Positions 11,256 to 19,809 of a stretch of 64,000 nucleotides of DNA are shown here, in pieces (positions within the stretch are counted from its first letter, which is position 1; every line of letters begins with the position of its first letter). The DNA lies in assembly GCF_009749385.1 (NCBI RefSeq), contig NZ_WBIN01000001.1, forward strand, positions 310,001-374,000, given 5' to 3'. The DNA comes from Agromyces allii. GTDB taxonomy: Bacteria; Actinomycetota; Actinomycetes; Actinomycetales; Microbacteriaceae. A program made the translations under genes and the position numbers. Below the pieces are notes generated by a model, which saw nothing but the letters and a program-made list of their open reading frames with translations, had not been told where the DNA came from and did no database searches.

Positions 11256-11273
11256 CCGAGCGTTTCCGCTCGG
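11256..11273 (-). promoter_or_regulatory. 5-prime leader hairpin of phoH
   Basis: A 7-bp perfect stem (11256-11262 with 11267-11273) closing a GAAA tetraloop on the phoH strand. It is followed at once by the Shine-Dalgarno (11249-11252), so it could protect the mRNA end or modulate initiation. Confidence 0.4.
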
Positions 11274-11534
11274 CTCTCGCGCCGGCCGGCGAATCCTCCT
11301 ACACGAGCGCTTCACGAGCCGACTCGTTCGGGCACCTTGCCCGATGCCTGCGACGCTACGTCCGCGTCGCGGAAACCCCGAGAGCGACACGCGGCGAAAT
11401 CTCCGCACGTCACGCACTGTTCACAATTCGACGCGAACGGATGCCGCGTGCGGGCGATGACCGCGCGGCAGCGACGCGCGATCGAGCACGCCCGGTCGAG
11501 CGGATACCGCTGGCGGGCGCCGGCCCGCCCTGCC

Positions 11535-12653
11535 TCAGTAGGTCGCGGCCGACCCGAACGACACGAACGCGGATCGCAGCATGTCGAGCGTCTCGGCATC
11601 CGTTCCGGCGTGGGCGCTGAGTCGCACCTGCCCGAGCCTCGTCGAAGCCGTGACGCCGTGGTTGTGCAGCGACGCGGTGAGCACCGAGAGCTGGTCGGCG
11701 GGCGGTTCGAGCACGACGATGCCGGCGCGCTCCTGCTCGTTGCGCGAGGAGACGACCGCGATCGCGAACTCGTCGGCGAGGTCGATGATGCGGCTGACGT
11801 TCTCGGCGATCGCGCTGTTGACGTTCTCGACGCCGACCTCGGCGAGCTCCTCCATGGCGGCCGCGAAGCGCGCCTGGGCGATCGGGTCGGGGTTGGAGAC
11901 CCGGAACGCCTTCGCCCCCGGAGCGGGCGGCGGCACGAAGCCCCACGGCTCCGTCTCCTCGGTGGCGGCGAAGCCCGAGAACACGGGCGTCAGGCGGTCG
12001 ATCGCACGATCGGACAGGGCGAGGAAGCCGGTGCCCCATCCGGAACGGCACCACTTCTGGCCGCCGGTGACGACCACGTCGGCCGCCTGCCACGGGGCGT
12101 CGACCACGCCGAAGCCCTGGATCGCGTCGACGATGAGCAGCCGGTCGCCGATGACCTGGCGGATGCCCTCGATGTCGCAGAGGTAGCCCGTGCGCGAGTC
12201 GACGAGGCTCACGGCGACGGCGCCCACGCCGTGCTCGAGCTGGTCGCGGATCTGCCCGGGCGTCACCTTGCCGTGGTCGGTCTCGAGCCAGACCGGCTGC
12301 ACGACGTTCAGCGCCTCCTGTGCACGGACGGCGGCGATCGTCACGCTCGGGAACTCCTCCGCCGAGAGCAGCACGCCACCGGTGAGCCCGAACATCGCGT
12401 GCATGAGGCCCGTGCTGGTGTTGGGCTCGAAGACGATCTGGTCGGCCGGGAACCCCGTGAGCGCCGAGGCCGCCTCGCGTACCCTGGCATCCTGTTCGAC
12501 GAAGATCGACGAGCTGCCGTGCCTGGCGCGCTCGAGCACGTGGGTGAGGGCGTTGCTCTCCTCGGCGGCGACGCGCGAGAGCGGACCGAACCGGCCGAAA
12601 TCGAGATACCCGGGTTCCTCTCGGAACCCGTCGACGAATGCGTCGATTCCCAT
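11535..12653 (-). CDS. Class V aminotransferase (PLP-dependent)
   Basis: A 372-residue fold-type I PLP enzyme of the class V/cysteine-desulfurase-like family. The PLP lysine is Lys200 in VVVTGGQKWCRSGWGTGFL, and the ring-nitrogen Asp is Asp176 in IVDAIQG. EPNTSTGLMHAMFGL binds the cofactor phosphate. There is no desulfurase cysteine loop, so an aminotransferase or lyase is more likely than NifS. Start ATG at 12653, preceded by a purine-rich GAAGAAGG. It lies 60 bp downstream of uppS on the same strand and may be co-transcribed. Substrate not predictable. Confidence 0.82.
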   Translation of the reverse strand: MGIDAFVDGFREEPGYLDFGRFGPLSRVAAEESNALTHVLERARHGSSSIFVEQDARVREAASALTGFPADQIVFEPNTSTGLMHAMFGLTGGVLLSAEEFPSVTIAAVRAQEALNVVQPVWLETDHGKVTPGQIRDQLEHGVGAVAVSLVDSRTGYLCDIEGIRQVIGDRLLIVDAIQGFGVVDAPWQAADVVVTGGQKWCRSGWGTGFLALSDRAIDRLTPVFSGFAATEETEPWGFVPPPAPGAKAFRVSNPDPIAQARFAAAMEELAEVGVENVNSAIAENVSRIIDLADEFAIAVVSSRNEQERAGIVVLEPPADQLSVLTASLHNHGVTASTRLGQVRLSAHAGTDAETLDMLRSAFVSFGSAATY

Positions 12654-12713
12654 TCATGCCCCCTTCTTCGAGCCATATCATGGCAGACCGCGGCGAACCG
12701 CGTACGGCGGATC

Positions 12714-13499
12714 TCAGCTGCCGAAGCGCCGGTGCCGTCTCGCGTAGTCGCGGATGGCCCGCAGGAAGTCGACCTGCCGGAGGTCGGGGCCGAGCGCCTC
12801 GACGAAGTAGAACTCGCTGTGGGCGGCCTGCCAGAGCATGAAGTCGCTGAGGCGCTGCTCGCCCGACGTCCGGATCACGAGATCGGGGTCGGGCTGCCCG
12901 CCGGTGTAGAGGTGCAGGCCGATGAGCTCGGGCGTGAGCCGGTCGGCGAGGTCTTCGAGGCTGCCGCCCTCGGCGTGGTGCGCGGCGACGATCGAGCGCA
13001 TGGCGTCGACGATCTCCTTGCGCCCGCCGTAGCCGACGGCGAGATTGACGTGCATGCCGCGCTTGTCGGCGGTGCGGTGCTCGGCGGCGTCGAGCGCGGC
13101 CACGAGCGGCTCCGGCAGGCCTGCATCAGACCCGACGTGCTGCACGCGCCAGTCGCGGTAGTGCGAGAGCTCCTCGGCCAGTTCGGCGATGATCTCGATG
13201 AGCGCCGCGAGCTCGTCGCTCGCGCGGTTGCCGAGGTTGTCGCTCGAGAGCAGGTAGAGCGTCACCACCTGGATGTCGAGGTCGTCGCACCACTCGAGGA
13301 ACTCGCGCACCTTCGCGGCCCCGGCGCGGTGGCCGTGGGCGGCGGTGTCGTAGCCGAGCTGCTTGGCCCACCGGCGGTTGCCGTCGATGATCATCGCGAC
13401 ATGTCGAGGCAGCGACTCCTGCTCGAGTCCGCGTCGCAGGCGGCGCTGATACAGCCGGTAGAGGATGCCGCGACCGAGGGACGGATCGCTGGATTGCAC
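12714..13499 (-). CDS. uppS: Cis-prenyltransferase (isoprenyl diphosphate synthase)
   Basis: Adds IPP units in Z configuration to make polyprenyl diphosphate for cell-wall lipid carriers. 261 residues. The catalytic Asp is Asp39 in AMIIDGNRRWAK; the C-terminal RTSGEQRLSDFMLWQ and AHSEFYF motifs bind IPP. Actinobacteria usually carry two such enzymes, a short-chain Z-farnesyl synthase and a long-chain one; position next to trhA matches the mycobacterial Rv1086-type short-chain enzyme, so product length is uncertain. GTG start at 13499 is supported by a TAGCGT box six bases upstream. Confidence 0.92.
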   Translation of the reverse strand: MQSSDPSLGRGILYRLYQRRLRRGLEQESLPRHVAMIIDGNRRWAKQLGYDTAAHGHRAGAAKVREFLEWCDDLDIQVVTLYLLSSDNLGNRASDELAALIEIIAELAEELSHYRDWRVQHVGSDAGLPEPLVAALDAAEHRTADKRGMHVNLAVGYGGRKEIVDAMRSIVAAHHAEGGSLEDLADRLTPELIGLHLYTGGQPDPDLVIRTSGEQRLSDFMLWQAAHSEFYFVEALGPDLRQVDFLRAIRDYARRHRRFGS

Positions 13500-13505
13500 G
13501 GGACT

Positions 13506-13511
13506 ACGCTA
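13506..13511 (-). promoter_or_regulatory. -10 box for leaderless uppS
   Basis: TAGCGT on the minus strand, six bases before the GTG at 13499. Confidence 0.45.
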
Positions 13512-13560
13512 CCGCGACTGGGGCCCCGACACTCACAGCCGGTCGTGACCGGCAAGGCTC

Positions 13561-13566
13561 TACGCT
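13561..13566 (+). promoter_or_regulatory. -10 box for leaderless trhA
   Basis: TACGCT, six bases before the ATG at 13573. It is divergent from the uppS box only 50 bp away. Confidence 0.5.
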
Positions 13567-13572
13567 GTCTGC

Positions 13573-14379
13573 ATGACCCCTGAGCACCACCGCGACTCCG
13601 ACGATCTCGTGCACGAGCTGTCCAAGCCCGTCGCCTCGGAGGACCCGGCGGATGCCGAGATCGACCGCGATCTGCACGGCCCCGATCTGCCCAACATCCC
13701 GCTGCTCGACGACTCGATGGCGCACCCGACCGAAGAGGTCAAGCCGACGTGGCGCGGGTGGATCCACGCGGGCACGTTCCCGTTCACGATCGCGGCCGGC
13801 ATCGTGCTCATCGTGCTCGCCGAAGGCGCCCCCGCGAAGTGGGCGTCGGCCGTGTTCACGCTCACGTCGATGCTGCTGTTCGGCAACTCGGCCCTGTACC
13901 ACCGCTTCAACTGGAAGCCGCGCACCAAGCTCGTGCTGAAGCGCATCGACCACGCGAACATCTTCCTGCTCATCGCCGGCACCTACACGCCGCTCGCGAT
14001 CCTCGCGCTTCCTCCCGAGAAGGGCTGGACCCTGCTCGCGATCGTGTGGGGCGGCGCGCTGCTCGGCATCGGCTTCCGCGTGTTCTGGATCACGGCGCCG
14101 CGCTGGCTGTACGTGCCCATCTACCTGCTGCTCGGCTGGGCCGCGGTCATGTACCTCGGCGACCTGCTCGCGGTCAGCGTGGCGATGATGGTGCTCGTCG
14201 TCGTCGGCGGCCTGCTCTACTCGGGCGGCGCGGTCGTCTACGCGCTGAAGAAGCCGAACCCCGTTCCGGGCGTGTTCGGGTTCCACGAGATCTTCCACAC
14301 CTGCACGGTCCTGGCCTTCATGTGCCACTGGACGGCGACGCTCATCATCGCGATCGCCCCGGCGTACCACCTGGGCTGA
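13573..14379 (+). CDS. trhA: Hemolysin III / PAQR family membrane protein
   Basis: A 268-residue seven-helix membrane protein of the TrhA/YqfA/hemolysin III branch of the PAQR superfamily, linked in other bacteria to membrane lipid homeostasis. An acidic cytoplasmic tail of about 65 residues precedes the first helix. The metal-site signatures are present: SALYHRFNW, the DHANIFLLIAGTYTP segment (about 118-132), and HEIFHTCTV near the C-terminus, giving the conserved Ser, His, Asp and His pair. Divergent from uppS with a 73-bp gap holding both promoters. Confidence 0.93.
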   Translation: MTPEHHRDSDDLVHELSKPVASEDPADAEIDRDLHGPDLPNIPLLDDSMAHPTEEVKPTWRGWIHAGTFPFTIAAGIVLIVLAEGAPAKWASAVFTLTSMLLFGNSALYHRFNWKPRTKLVLKRIDHANIFLLIAGTYTPLAILALPPEKGWTLLAIVWGGALLGIGFRVFWITAPRWLYVPIYLLLGWAAVMYLGDLLAVSVAMMVLVVVGGLLYSGGAVVYALKKPNPVPGVFGFHEIFHTCTVLAFMCHWTATLIIAIAPAYHLG

Positions 14380-14413
14380 GCCCGGCGCCCGGCACCGTCG
14401 GCGCGAGCATCGC

Positions 14414-14803
14414 TCAGCGGGAGGTCTGGTCTCCGGATGCCGCGTCGGGACCGGTCGCGTCGGGGCCCGCTGCGTTCGGGCCGGCGTCGTTCGGCTCGGC
14501 GTCGACGATCGGGGTGCCGGATGCCGCGGCCTCCGCCTGCGCGATCTGCTCCAGCTTCGCCGCGTCGGCCTCGGCCATCTCGCGCGCGAGCTCCTGCTGC
14601 ACCTCGGCGCGGTAGTTCGTGCGGCGGATGCGGCGGGTCATGTCGAGCACGAGCAGCACCACGGCGACCATGATCGCGAACGTGATGACGAAGCCCCAGA
14701 CGCCCGGCGTGACGTCGTTGGGGTCGAACTCCTTGTCGTCGGCCGCGCGCACCAGCGGGGCGAGCGCGACCTGTGCGGCGAGCAGTGCCGTCGCCGCGCT
14801 CAC
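14414..14803 (-). CDS. Small membrane protein of unknown function
   Basis: A 129-residue protein with a hydrophobic N-terminal segment that may be a signal peptide (about 1-21), a stretch DDKEFDPNDVTPGVWGF, a transmembrane helix at about 35-55, then a basic RRIRRTNYRAE segment, a short helical region and an Ala/Asp/Gly/Pro-rich tail. I do not recognise a family, though small membrane proteins occupy the same slot beside trhA in mycobacteria. GTG start at 14803. It is divergent from the DUF4307 gene, and the 131-bp gap holds a palindrome. Confidence 0.65.
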   Translation of the reverse strand: MSAATALLAAQVALAPLVRAADDKEFDPNDVTPGVWGFVITFAIMVAVVLLVLDMTRRIRRTNYRAEVQQELAREMAEADAAKLEQIAQAEAAASGTPIVDAEPNDAGPNAAGPDATGPDAASGDQTSR

Positions 14804-14887
14804 AGACGAATCCGGCGGGGGGAACTGGCGGGCACGGAGCGCATCGGACTCTCTCTCACAGCGGATTCGGGCTTGACCCCTGCGGGT

Positions 14888-14908
14888 TAGGCTTGAAAGG
14901 CAAGCCTA
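14888..14908. promoter_or_regulatory. Palindrome between divergent membrane-protein genes
   Basis: TAGGCTTG and CAAGCCTA arms of 8 bp separated by five bases (14888-14895 and 14901-14908). TAGGCT could be a -10 box on either strand, so this may be paired promoters or a repressor site. Spacing does not fit a DtxR/IdeR box. Confidence 0.4.
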
Positions 14909-14934
14909 GACGATCCGACCCGCGAGGAATCCGA

Positions 14935-15345
14935 GTGACCACCCCCGACACCGACCCGCTCGCCACGCGCTACGGGCGCACCCGAACGCGTCGACGCCGC
15001 GACGTCGGGATCATGATCGGCGCGGGCATCGCCTTCGCAATCGTGCTCGTCTCGTGGGTCGTGTGGGCCGGGCTCGACGGGCAGCAGGCGGTCGTGCAGG
15101 CCACCGACACCTCGCACGTCGTGCACAACGACGAGCGCTCCGTCGAGGTCACCTGGACCCTGTCGGTGCCGGCGGGCGAGACCACCGCCTGCGCCGTCAA
15201 GGCGCTCGACGAGGACTTCACCGTCGTCGGCTGGAAGATCGTCGAGATCCCGGCGTCCGAGCGCCATCTGCGCAGTCTCACGGAGTCGGTTCGCACCGCG
15301 CGCGACGCCGCGACGGGTTTGATTTCGAGCTGCTGGCTCACCTAA
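14935..15345 (+). CDS. DUF4307 membrane protein
   Basis: A 136-residue actinobacterial protein of unknown function. It has RYGRTRTRRRR, one transmembrane helix at about 28-48 (GIMIGAGIAFAIVLVSWVVWAG), and an extracytoplasmic domain with VEVTWTLSVPAGETTACAVKALDEDFTVVGW, the DUF4307 pattern, where a conserved Cys precedes Ala-Val. The start is GTG at 14935 with GAGGAA eight bases upstream. In mycobacteria this gene lies between greA and mca; here greA follows but mca is absent. Confidence 0.82.
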   Translation: MTTPDTDPLATRYGRTRTRRRRDVGIMIGAGIAFAIVLVSWVVWAGLDGQQAVVQATDTSHVVHNDERSVEVTWTLSVPAGETTACAVKALDEDFTVVGWKIVEIPASERHLRSLTESVRTARDAATGLISSCWLT

Positions 15346-15430
15346 CATGGGGCATTCGCCTCGACAGTCGTCGGGGCGTCACGTCTATTCGGACGCGTTC
15401 GCCAACGACGCGTCCCCGCAGGAGGGCACC

Positions 15431-15922
15431 ATGGCGCAGGACGCCACCGTCACCTGGCTCACGCAGGATGCGTACGACCGGCTCGCCGCCGAGCTGGAGC
15501 AGCTCTCGACCACGGGTCGCGAGGAGATCGCGAAGCGCATCGAAGCGGCGCGCGAAGAGGGCGACCTGAAGGAGAACGGCGGCTACCACGCCGCGAAAGA
15601 CGAGCAGGGCAAGATCGAGGCCCGCATCCGCCAGCTCAAGGGCCTGCTGAAGTCGGCCGAGGTCGGCGAGGCGCCCGCGTCGAAGGGCATCGTCGAGTCC
15701 GGCACGGTCATCACCGCGGTCATCGCGGGCGACGAGGAGACCTTCCTCATCGGCAGCCGCGAGATCGCCGGCGACTCCGAGCTCGACGTGTGGAGCGAGC
15801 AGAGCCCGCTCGGTGCCGCGATCCTCGGCCTGAAGGTCGGCGACAAGACCAGCTACACCGCGCCCAACGGCCGCGAGATCGCGGTCGAGGTCACGGCCGT
15901 CGACACCTGGGGCGGCCAGTAG
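15431..15922 (+). CDS. greA: Transcription elongation factor GreA
   Basis: Stimulates cleavage of backtracked RNA in the RNA polymerase secondary channel. 163 residues. The N-terminal coiled coil (about 8-75) carries the acidic tip EEGDLKENGGYHAAKDEQG, with the Asp-Leu-x-Glu-Asn residues at 44-48. The C-terminal FKBP-like domain holds YTAPNGREIAVEV. The N-terminus (TVTWLTQDAYDRLAAEL) is the actinobacterial form. GGAGGG lies three to eight bases upstream of the ATG. A strong terminator follows. Confidence 0.96.
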   Translation: MAQDATVTWLTQDAYDRLAAELEQLSTTGREEIAKRIEAAREEGDLKENGGYHAAKDEQGKIEARIRQLKGLLKSAEVGEAPASKGIVESGTVITAVIAGDEETFLIGSREIAGDSELDVWSEQSPLGAAILGLKVGDKTSYTAPNGREIAVEVTAVDTWGGQ

Positions 15923-15939
15923 CCGCACCCTCCGCGAAC

Positions 15940-15979
15940 CGCGAAACGGCGCCGACCCGAGGGTCGGCGCCGTTTCGCG
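15940..15979 (+). terminator. Terminator between greA and ilvA
   Basis: A near-perfect 19-bp inverted repeat (15940-15958 with 15961-15979) with almost no loop, located between convergent greA and ilvA, so it may serve both. Confidence 0.75.
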
Positions 15980-16018
15980 TTCCACGGCGCGGCTCGCGCG
16001 AGCGCGTTCTGCCGGGCG

Positions 16019-17257
16019 CTACTCCGAGACGATCTTGGGCTCGTACCCGGCGCGACGCAGCACGTCGACCACCGATGCCCGATGCGCCGGGCCGCGGGTC
16101 TCGACCGAGAGGCGCAGCGCCACTTCGGAGATCTGGAGGCCGTTGCCGTGCCGCGTGTGCAGCACCTCGATCACGTTCGCGTTCGCCTCGGCGAGCAGTT
16201 CGGCGATGCGGGCGAGCTGCCCGGGGCGGTCGGGCAGGCCGATCTCGAGCGTGAGGTAGCGGTCGGATGCCGCGAGGCCGTGCGCGATCACGCGCTGCAT
16301 GAGCAGCGGGTCGATGTTGCCGCCCGAGAGCAGGGCGACGACCGGCCCGTCGGACTGGATGCGCCCGCTCATGAGTGCTGCGACCGAGACGCCGCCGGCG
16401 GGTTCGACGACGAGCTTCGCGCGCTCGAGGAGCACGAGCAGCGCACGCGCGATGTCGTCGTCGCTCACCGTGATGACCTCGTCGACGGTCTCGCGGATGA
16501 TCTCGAGCGTGAGCTCGCCGGGCTTGTAGACGGCGATGCCGTCGGCGATCGTCGGCACGACGGGCACCTGCACGGCGTGGCCCTGCGCGAGCGAGGGCAC
16601 GAACGGGGAGGCGTTCTCGGCCTGCACGCCGATCACGCGGATCGTGCGGCCCTCGAGGGCGGCACGCTGCTTCACCGCACTGGCGACGCCGGCCGCGAGA
16701 CCGCCGCCGCCGATGGGCACGACGATCGTCGCGGCATCCGGAACGTCGTCGAGCACCTCGAGGCCGAGCGTGCCCTGCCCGGCGATGACGTCGGCGTGGT
16801 CGAACGGCGGGATCACGACGGCGCCGGTGTCGACCGCGAACGCGTTCGCCGCCTCGAGCGTCTCGCCGATCGAGTCGCCGTGGAGCACCACGTCGGCACC
16901 GTAGGCGCGGGTCGCGTCGAGCTTCGGCAGTGCGACGCCGACCGGCATGAAGATCGTGGCCTTGATGCCGAGCTCGCGGGCGGCGAAGGCGACCCCCTGC
17001 GCGTGATTGCCGGCGGAGGCGGCGACGACCCCCCGGGCGCGCTCTTCAGGACTCAGCGCACTCAGGCGGTTGAAGGCGCCGCGGAGCTTGTACGACCCGG
17101 TGCGCTGCAGGTTCTCGCACTTGAGGAAGACCGGGACGCCGAGCCGGTCGGCGAGGAACTGCGAGGACTCCATGGGCGTTCGGCGGACGGCCGCCGAGAC
17201 GACCTCGCGCGCACGGGCGAAGTCGGCGAGGTCGGGTCCCGGGATGGTGCTGATCAC
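16019..17257 (-). CDS. ilvA: Threonine ammonia-lyase with ACT domain
   Basis: PLP enzyme converting L-threonine to 2-oxobutanoate, the entry to isoleucine synthesis, or a catabolic counterpart. 412 residues. The PLP lysine is Lys57 in GSYKLRGAFN; ASAGNHAQGVAFAA and the glycine loop PIGGGGLAAG bind cofactor. A single ACT regulatory domain begins near 335 (LEIGLPDRPGQLARIAELL). One ACT-like domain is typical of the short IlvA/TdcB forms, as opposed to the double domain of E. coli IlvA. GTG start at 17257 with GAGGAG upstream. It begins four bases after the AI-2E-family gene ends. Confidence 0.93.
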   Translation of the reverse strand: MISTIPGPDLADFARAREVVSAAVRRTPMESSQFLADRLGVPVFLKCENLQRTGSYKLRGAFNRLSALSPEERARGVVAASAGNHAQGVAFAARELGIKATIFMPVGVALPKLDATRAYGADVVLHGDSIGETLEAANAFAVDTGAVVIPPFDHADVIAGQGTLGLEVLDDVPDAATIVVPIGGGGLAAGVASAVKQRAALEGRTIRVIGVQAENASPFVPSLAQGHAVQVPVVPTIADGIAVYKPGELTLEIIRETVDEVITVSDDDIARALLVLLERAKLVVEPAGGVSVAALMSGRIQSDGPVVALLSGGNIDPLLMQRVIAHGLAASDRYLTLEIGLPDRPGQLARIAELLAEANANVIEVLHTRHGNGLQISEVALRLSVETRGPAHRASVVDVLRRAGYEPKIVSE

Positions 17258-17261
17258 GCGT

Positions 17262-18509
17262 TCATTCTCCTCGTTGATAACCGGGTCGTTGCGGGACGGT
17301 TCGCCAGAGCGGCGAGGACACGTCGCCGAGCACCGGTGGGGCGTCGTGCTTCCACGAACCGCTCGCGACGGAATTGATCATGACGTTCAGCACGGCGGCG
17401 AGCGGCACCGCGAAGAACGCGCCGGCGATGCCCGCGAGGAACGAGCCGGCCGCGACGGCGAGCACGACGCCGAGCGGATGCACCTTGACCGCGGTGCCCA
17501 TGATGAGCGGCTGCAGCACGTGCCCCTCGAGCTGCTGCACGAGCAGCACGACGCCGAGCATGATGAGCGCGATCACCGGCCCGTTGTAGACGAGGGCGAC
17601 GAACACCGCGAGCGCGCCGGTGGCGACGGCACCCACGATCGGGATGAACGACCCGAGGAAGACGAGGATGCCGATCGGCACCGCGAGCGGGACGCCGAGG
17701 AGGAACGCGCCGAGGCCGATGCCGACGGCGTCGATCGTGGCCACGAGGATCTGCACCTTGACGAAGTTCTGCAGCGTCGTCCAGCCGGCGATGCCCGCGC
17801 CGTCGACCGCGGCCCGCGCGCGGCGCGGGAAGATGCGCACGACCCACGCCCAGATGCCGCGGCCGTCGATGAGGATGAACAGCGTGGTGAAGAGCGCCAG
17901 CAGCATTCCCGTCAGGACGTGGCCGAGCGTCGTGCCGACCGAGAGCGCTCCCGTGACGAGAACGCCGCTGCCGGACTGCACGGTCTCGACGGCCTGCTTC
18001 ACGAAGTCGTTCAGCTGCGCGTCGGTGAGGTGGAAGGGGCCTTCTTCGAGCCACTGCCGGAAGTCGTTCCAGGCGATGACCGACTGGGCCGCCAGCTCGT
18101 CGGACCCCCGCACGATCTGCCAGATGCCGAGCGTCAGCAGTCCGCCGACGACGGCGAGGGCGCTCAGCATGGCCGTCGTGATGGCGAGCCACTTGGGCCA
18201 TCGATGACGCTGCAGGAAGCTCGAGAACGGCACCAGGAGGGCGCCGATGATCACGGCGACGAGCACCGGGATGACGATGAGCCGCAACTGGATGATCAGG
18301 AAGATCACGACGGCGACGACGCCGCCGACCAGCAGCAGTCGCCACGACCAGGCGGCCGCGAGGCGCATGCCGAACGGGATCGACGCGTCGACGTCGGGCT
18401 TCGGCTCGGGCGCGGCCCCGGATGCCGGCGCGAGCAGGCTGCCCTGGCGCTCGGGCGCGCGATCGACCGCGCGTCTTCTGCCGACGAACCTGCCCCGACC
18501 CTGGCCCAT
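17262..18509 (-). CDS. AI-2E family transporter (UPF0118)
   Basis: A 415-residue polytopic membrane protein of the AI-2E exporter family. Paired helices at about 52-85, a helix near 105-125, a periplasmic or cytoplasmic insertion of about 70 residues (WNDFRQWLEEGPFHL), then five or six helices to 375. The conserved family region GSFIPIVGAVATGALAVFVAL and VQQLEGHVLQPLIMG are present. Members export quorum signals, Na+ or other solutes; substrate unknown. ATG start at 18509 with a TAGACT box six bases upstream. ilvA follows with a four-base gap, so the two are probably one operon. Confidence 0.88.
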   Translation of the reverse strand: MGQGRGRFVGRRRAVDRAPERQGSLLAPASGAAPEPKPDVDASIPFGMRLAAAWSWRLLLVGGVVAVVIFLIIQLRLIVIPVLVAVIIGALLVPFSSFLQRHRWPKWLAITTAMLSALAVVGGLLTLGIWQIVRGSDELAAQSVIAWNDFRQWLEEGPFHLTDAQLNDFVKQAVETVQSGSGVLVTGALSVGTTLGHVLTGMLLALFTTLFILIDGRGIWAWVVRIFPRRARAAVDGAGIAGWTTLQNFVKVQILVATIDAVGIGLGAFLLGVPLAVPIGILVFLGSFIPIVGAVATGALAVFVALVYNGPVIALIMLGVVLLVQQLEGHVLQPLIMGTAVKVHPLGVVLAVAAGSFLAGIAGAFFAVPLAAVLNVMINSVASGSWKHDAPPVLGDVSSPLWRTVPQRPGYQRGE

Positions 18510-18515
18510 CGCTCC

Positions 18516-18521
18516 AGTCTA
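18516..18521 (-). promoter_or_regulatory. -10 box for leaderless AI-2E family gene
   Basis: TAGACT on the minus strand, six bases before the ATG at 18509. Confidence 0.5.
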
Positions 18522-18584
18522 GGCGGGGGGCATGCGCCGCACGGCATGCACGATGTCGGCGGTGATCGATACAGTTCCAACACC

Positions 18585-19796
18585 ATGGTCGAACGTGTCA
18601 GTCCCCCACTCGCCCGCCGCATCGCGCTCGCCGCGCAGGGGTTCGGGCGCCCAGCGCCCGCGGGGCCGGGCGTTCGTCAGGTGGGCGGTGTGCTCGACCG
18701 CCTCGGACTCCTGCAGATCGACTCGGTCAACGTGTTCGAGCGCAGCCACTACCTGCCCGTGTTCAGCCGCCTCGGCGCGTACGACAAGGCGACGCTCGAC
18801 CGGGTCACCACCGGCAGGCGCGGCCGTACGCTCGAATACTGGGCGCATGAGGCGGCCTTCGTGCCGCGCGAGCTCTGGCCGCTGTTCGAGTTCCGCCGCG
18901 ACGAGTACCGTCAGCGGGGCGAGGCCTGGGGCGGGTGGCTCGTCGAGAACCGTCAACTCGCCGACTGGCTCAAGGCCGAGCTCGCGGCCAACGGCCCGAT
19001 GCGCGCGAGCGAGATCGAGCACGACGCCAACCAGCGCCGCGGCCCGTGGTGGGGCTGGTCCGCGGTCAAGCGCACGCTCGAGTGGATGTTCCGCGTCGGC
19101 GAGGTCGTCTGCATCGAACGCCGGCGCTTCGAACGCGTCTACGCCCTGCCCGAACAGGCGCTCGCACCCGAGCTGCTCGCAACGCCGCCCGCCGAGGCCG
19201 ACGCCATCCGGGTGCTCGTCGAGCGCGCGGCATCCGCACTCGGCATCGCCACCGAGGCCGACCTCGCCGACTACTGGCGCATGAAGCGCGTGCAGGTGCG
19301 GGGAGCCGTCCGCGATCTCGAAGACGAGGGCGTGCTCGTGCCCGTCGAGGTGCCCGGTTGGAGTGTCGGCGGCCGCCCCGCACCCACCTGGGTGCATCGT
19401 GACGCCCGACGCCCGCGCCGTATCGAGACCGCGACGGTGCTCTCGCCGTTCGACCCCGTGGTGTGGTTCCGCCCGCGCGCCGAGCGCATGTTCGACTTCC
19501 ACTACCGCATCGAGATCTACACGCCCGAGCCGCAGCGCGTGTTCGGCTACTACTCGCTGCCGGTGCTCATCGACGACGACGTCGTCGGCCGCGTCGACCT
19601 CAAGAACGACCGCAAGAACCGCGTGCTCCGCGTGCAGTCGGCGTGGAGCGAGGCCACGGCCCCTGCAGACACCGCGGCCCGTCTCGTCCCGGCATTGCAG
19701 CGCGCAGCCGCCTGGCAGGGTCTCGACGAGATCGTCGTGGCCGACCGCGGCAACCTCGCGCATGCGCTGCGACCCGAGCTCGCGGCATCCGCCTGA
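18585..19796 (+). CDS. YcaQ-like winged-helix protein (HTH_42)
   Basis: A 403-residue protein of the winged-helix DNA-binding domain-containing family that includes the E. coli DNA crosslink glycosylase YcaQ and Streptomyces AlkZ. N-terminal features: LARRIALAAQGF, then LGLLQIDSVNVFERSHYLPVFSRLG (about 42-66). The catalytic-type motif of AlkZ/YcaQ, a QxQ or QxD pair, appears here as LQIDSVN. Later LSPFDPVVWFRPRAERMFDFHYRIEIY and GYYSLPVLIDD complete the family pattern. A role in unhooking interstrand crosslinks or alkyl damage is inferred from relatives. TACAGT lies nine bases upstream of the ATG. Confidence 0.85.
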   Translation: MVERVSPPLARRIALAAQGFGRPAPAGPGVRQVGGVLDRLGLLQIDSVNVFERSHYLPVFSRLGAYDKATLDRVTTGRRGRTLEYWAHEAAFVPRELWPLFEFRRDEYRQRGEAWGGWLVENRQLADWLKAELAANGPMRASEIEHDANQRRGPWWGWSAVKRTLEWMFRVGEVVCIERRRFERVYALPEQALAPELLATPPAEADAIRVLVERAASALGIATEADLADYWRMKRVQVRGAVRDLEDEGVLVPVEVPGWSVGGRPAPTWVHRDARRPRRIETATVLSPFDPVVWFRPRAERMFDFHYRIEIYTPEPQRVFGYYSLPVLIDDDVVGRVDLKNDRKNRVLRVQSAWSEATAPADTAARLVPALQRAAAWQGLDEIVVADRGNLAHALRPELAASA

Positions 19797-19809
19797 CGCG
19801 CAGGAACCG

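Noticed and set aside
11173-11460. Plus-strand 95-codon ORF upstream of phoH
   Set aside because: Composition is Arg/Pro-rich, with no ribosome site or family pattern; it overlaps the phoH start antisense.
14888-14908. DtxR/IdeR iron box
   Set aside because: The arms look partly similar, but the spacer is five bases where the iron box is nearly continuous.
17007-18584. Plus-strand open frame before the YcaQ-like gene
   Set aside because: It runs antisense to the AI-2E and ilvA genes; the family sequence begins only at 18585.
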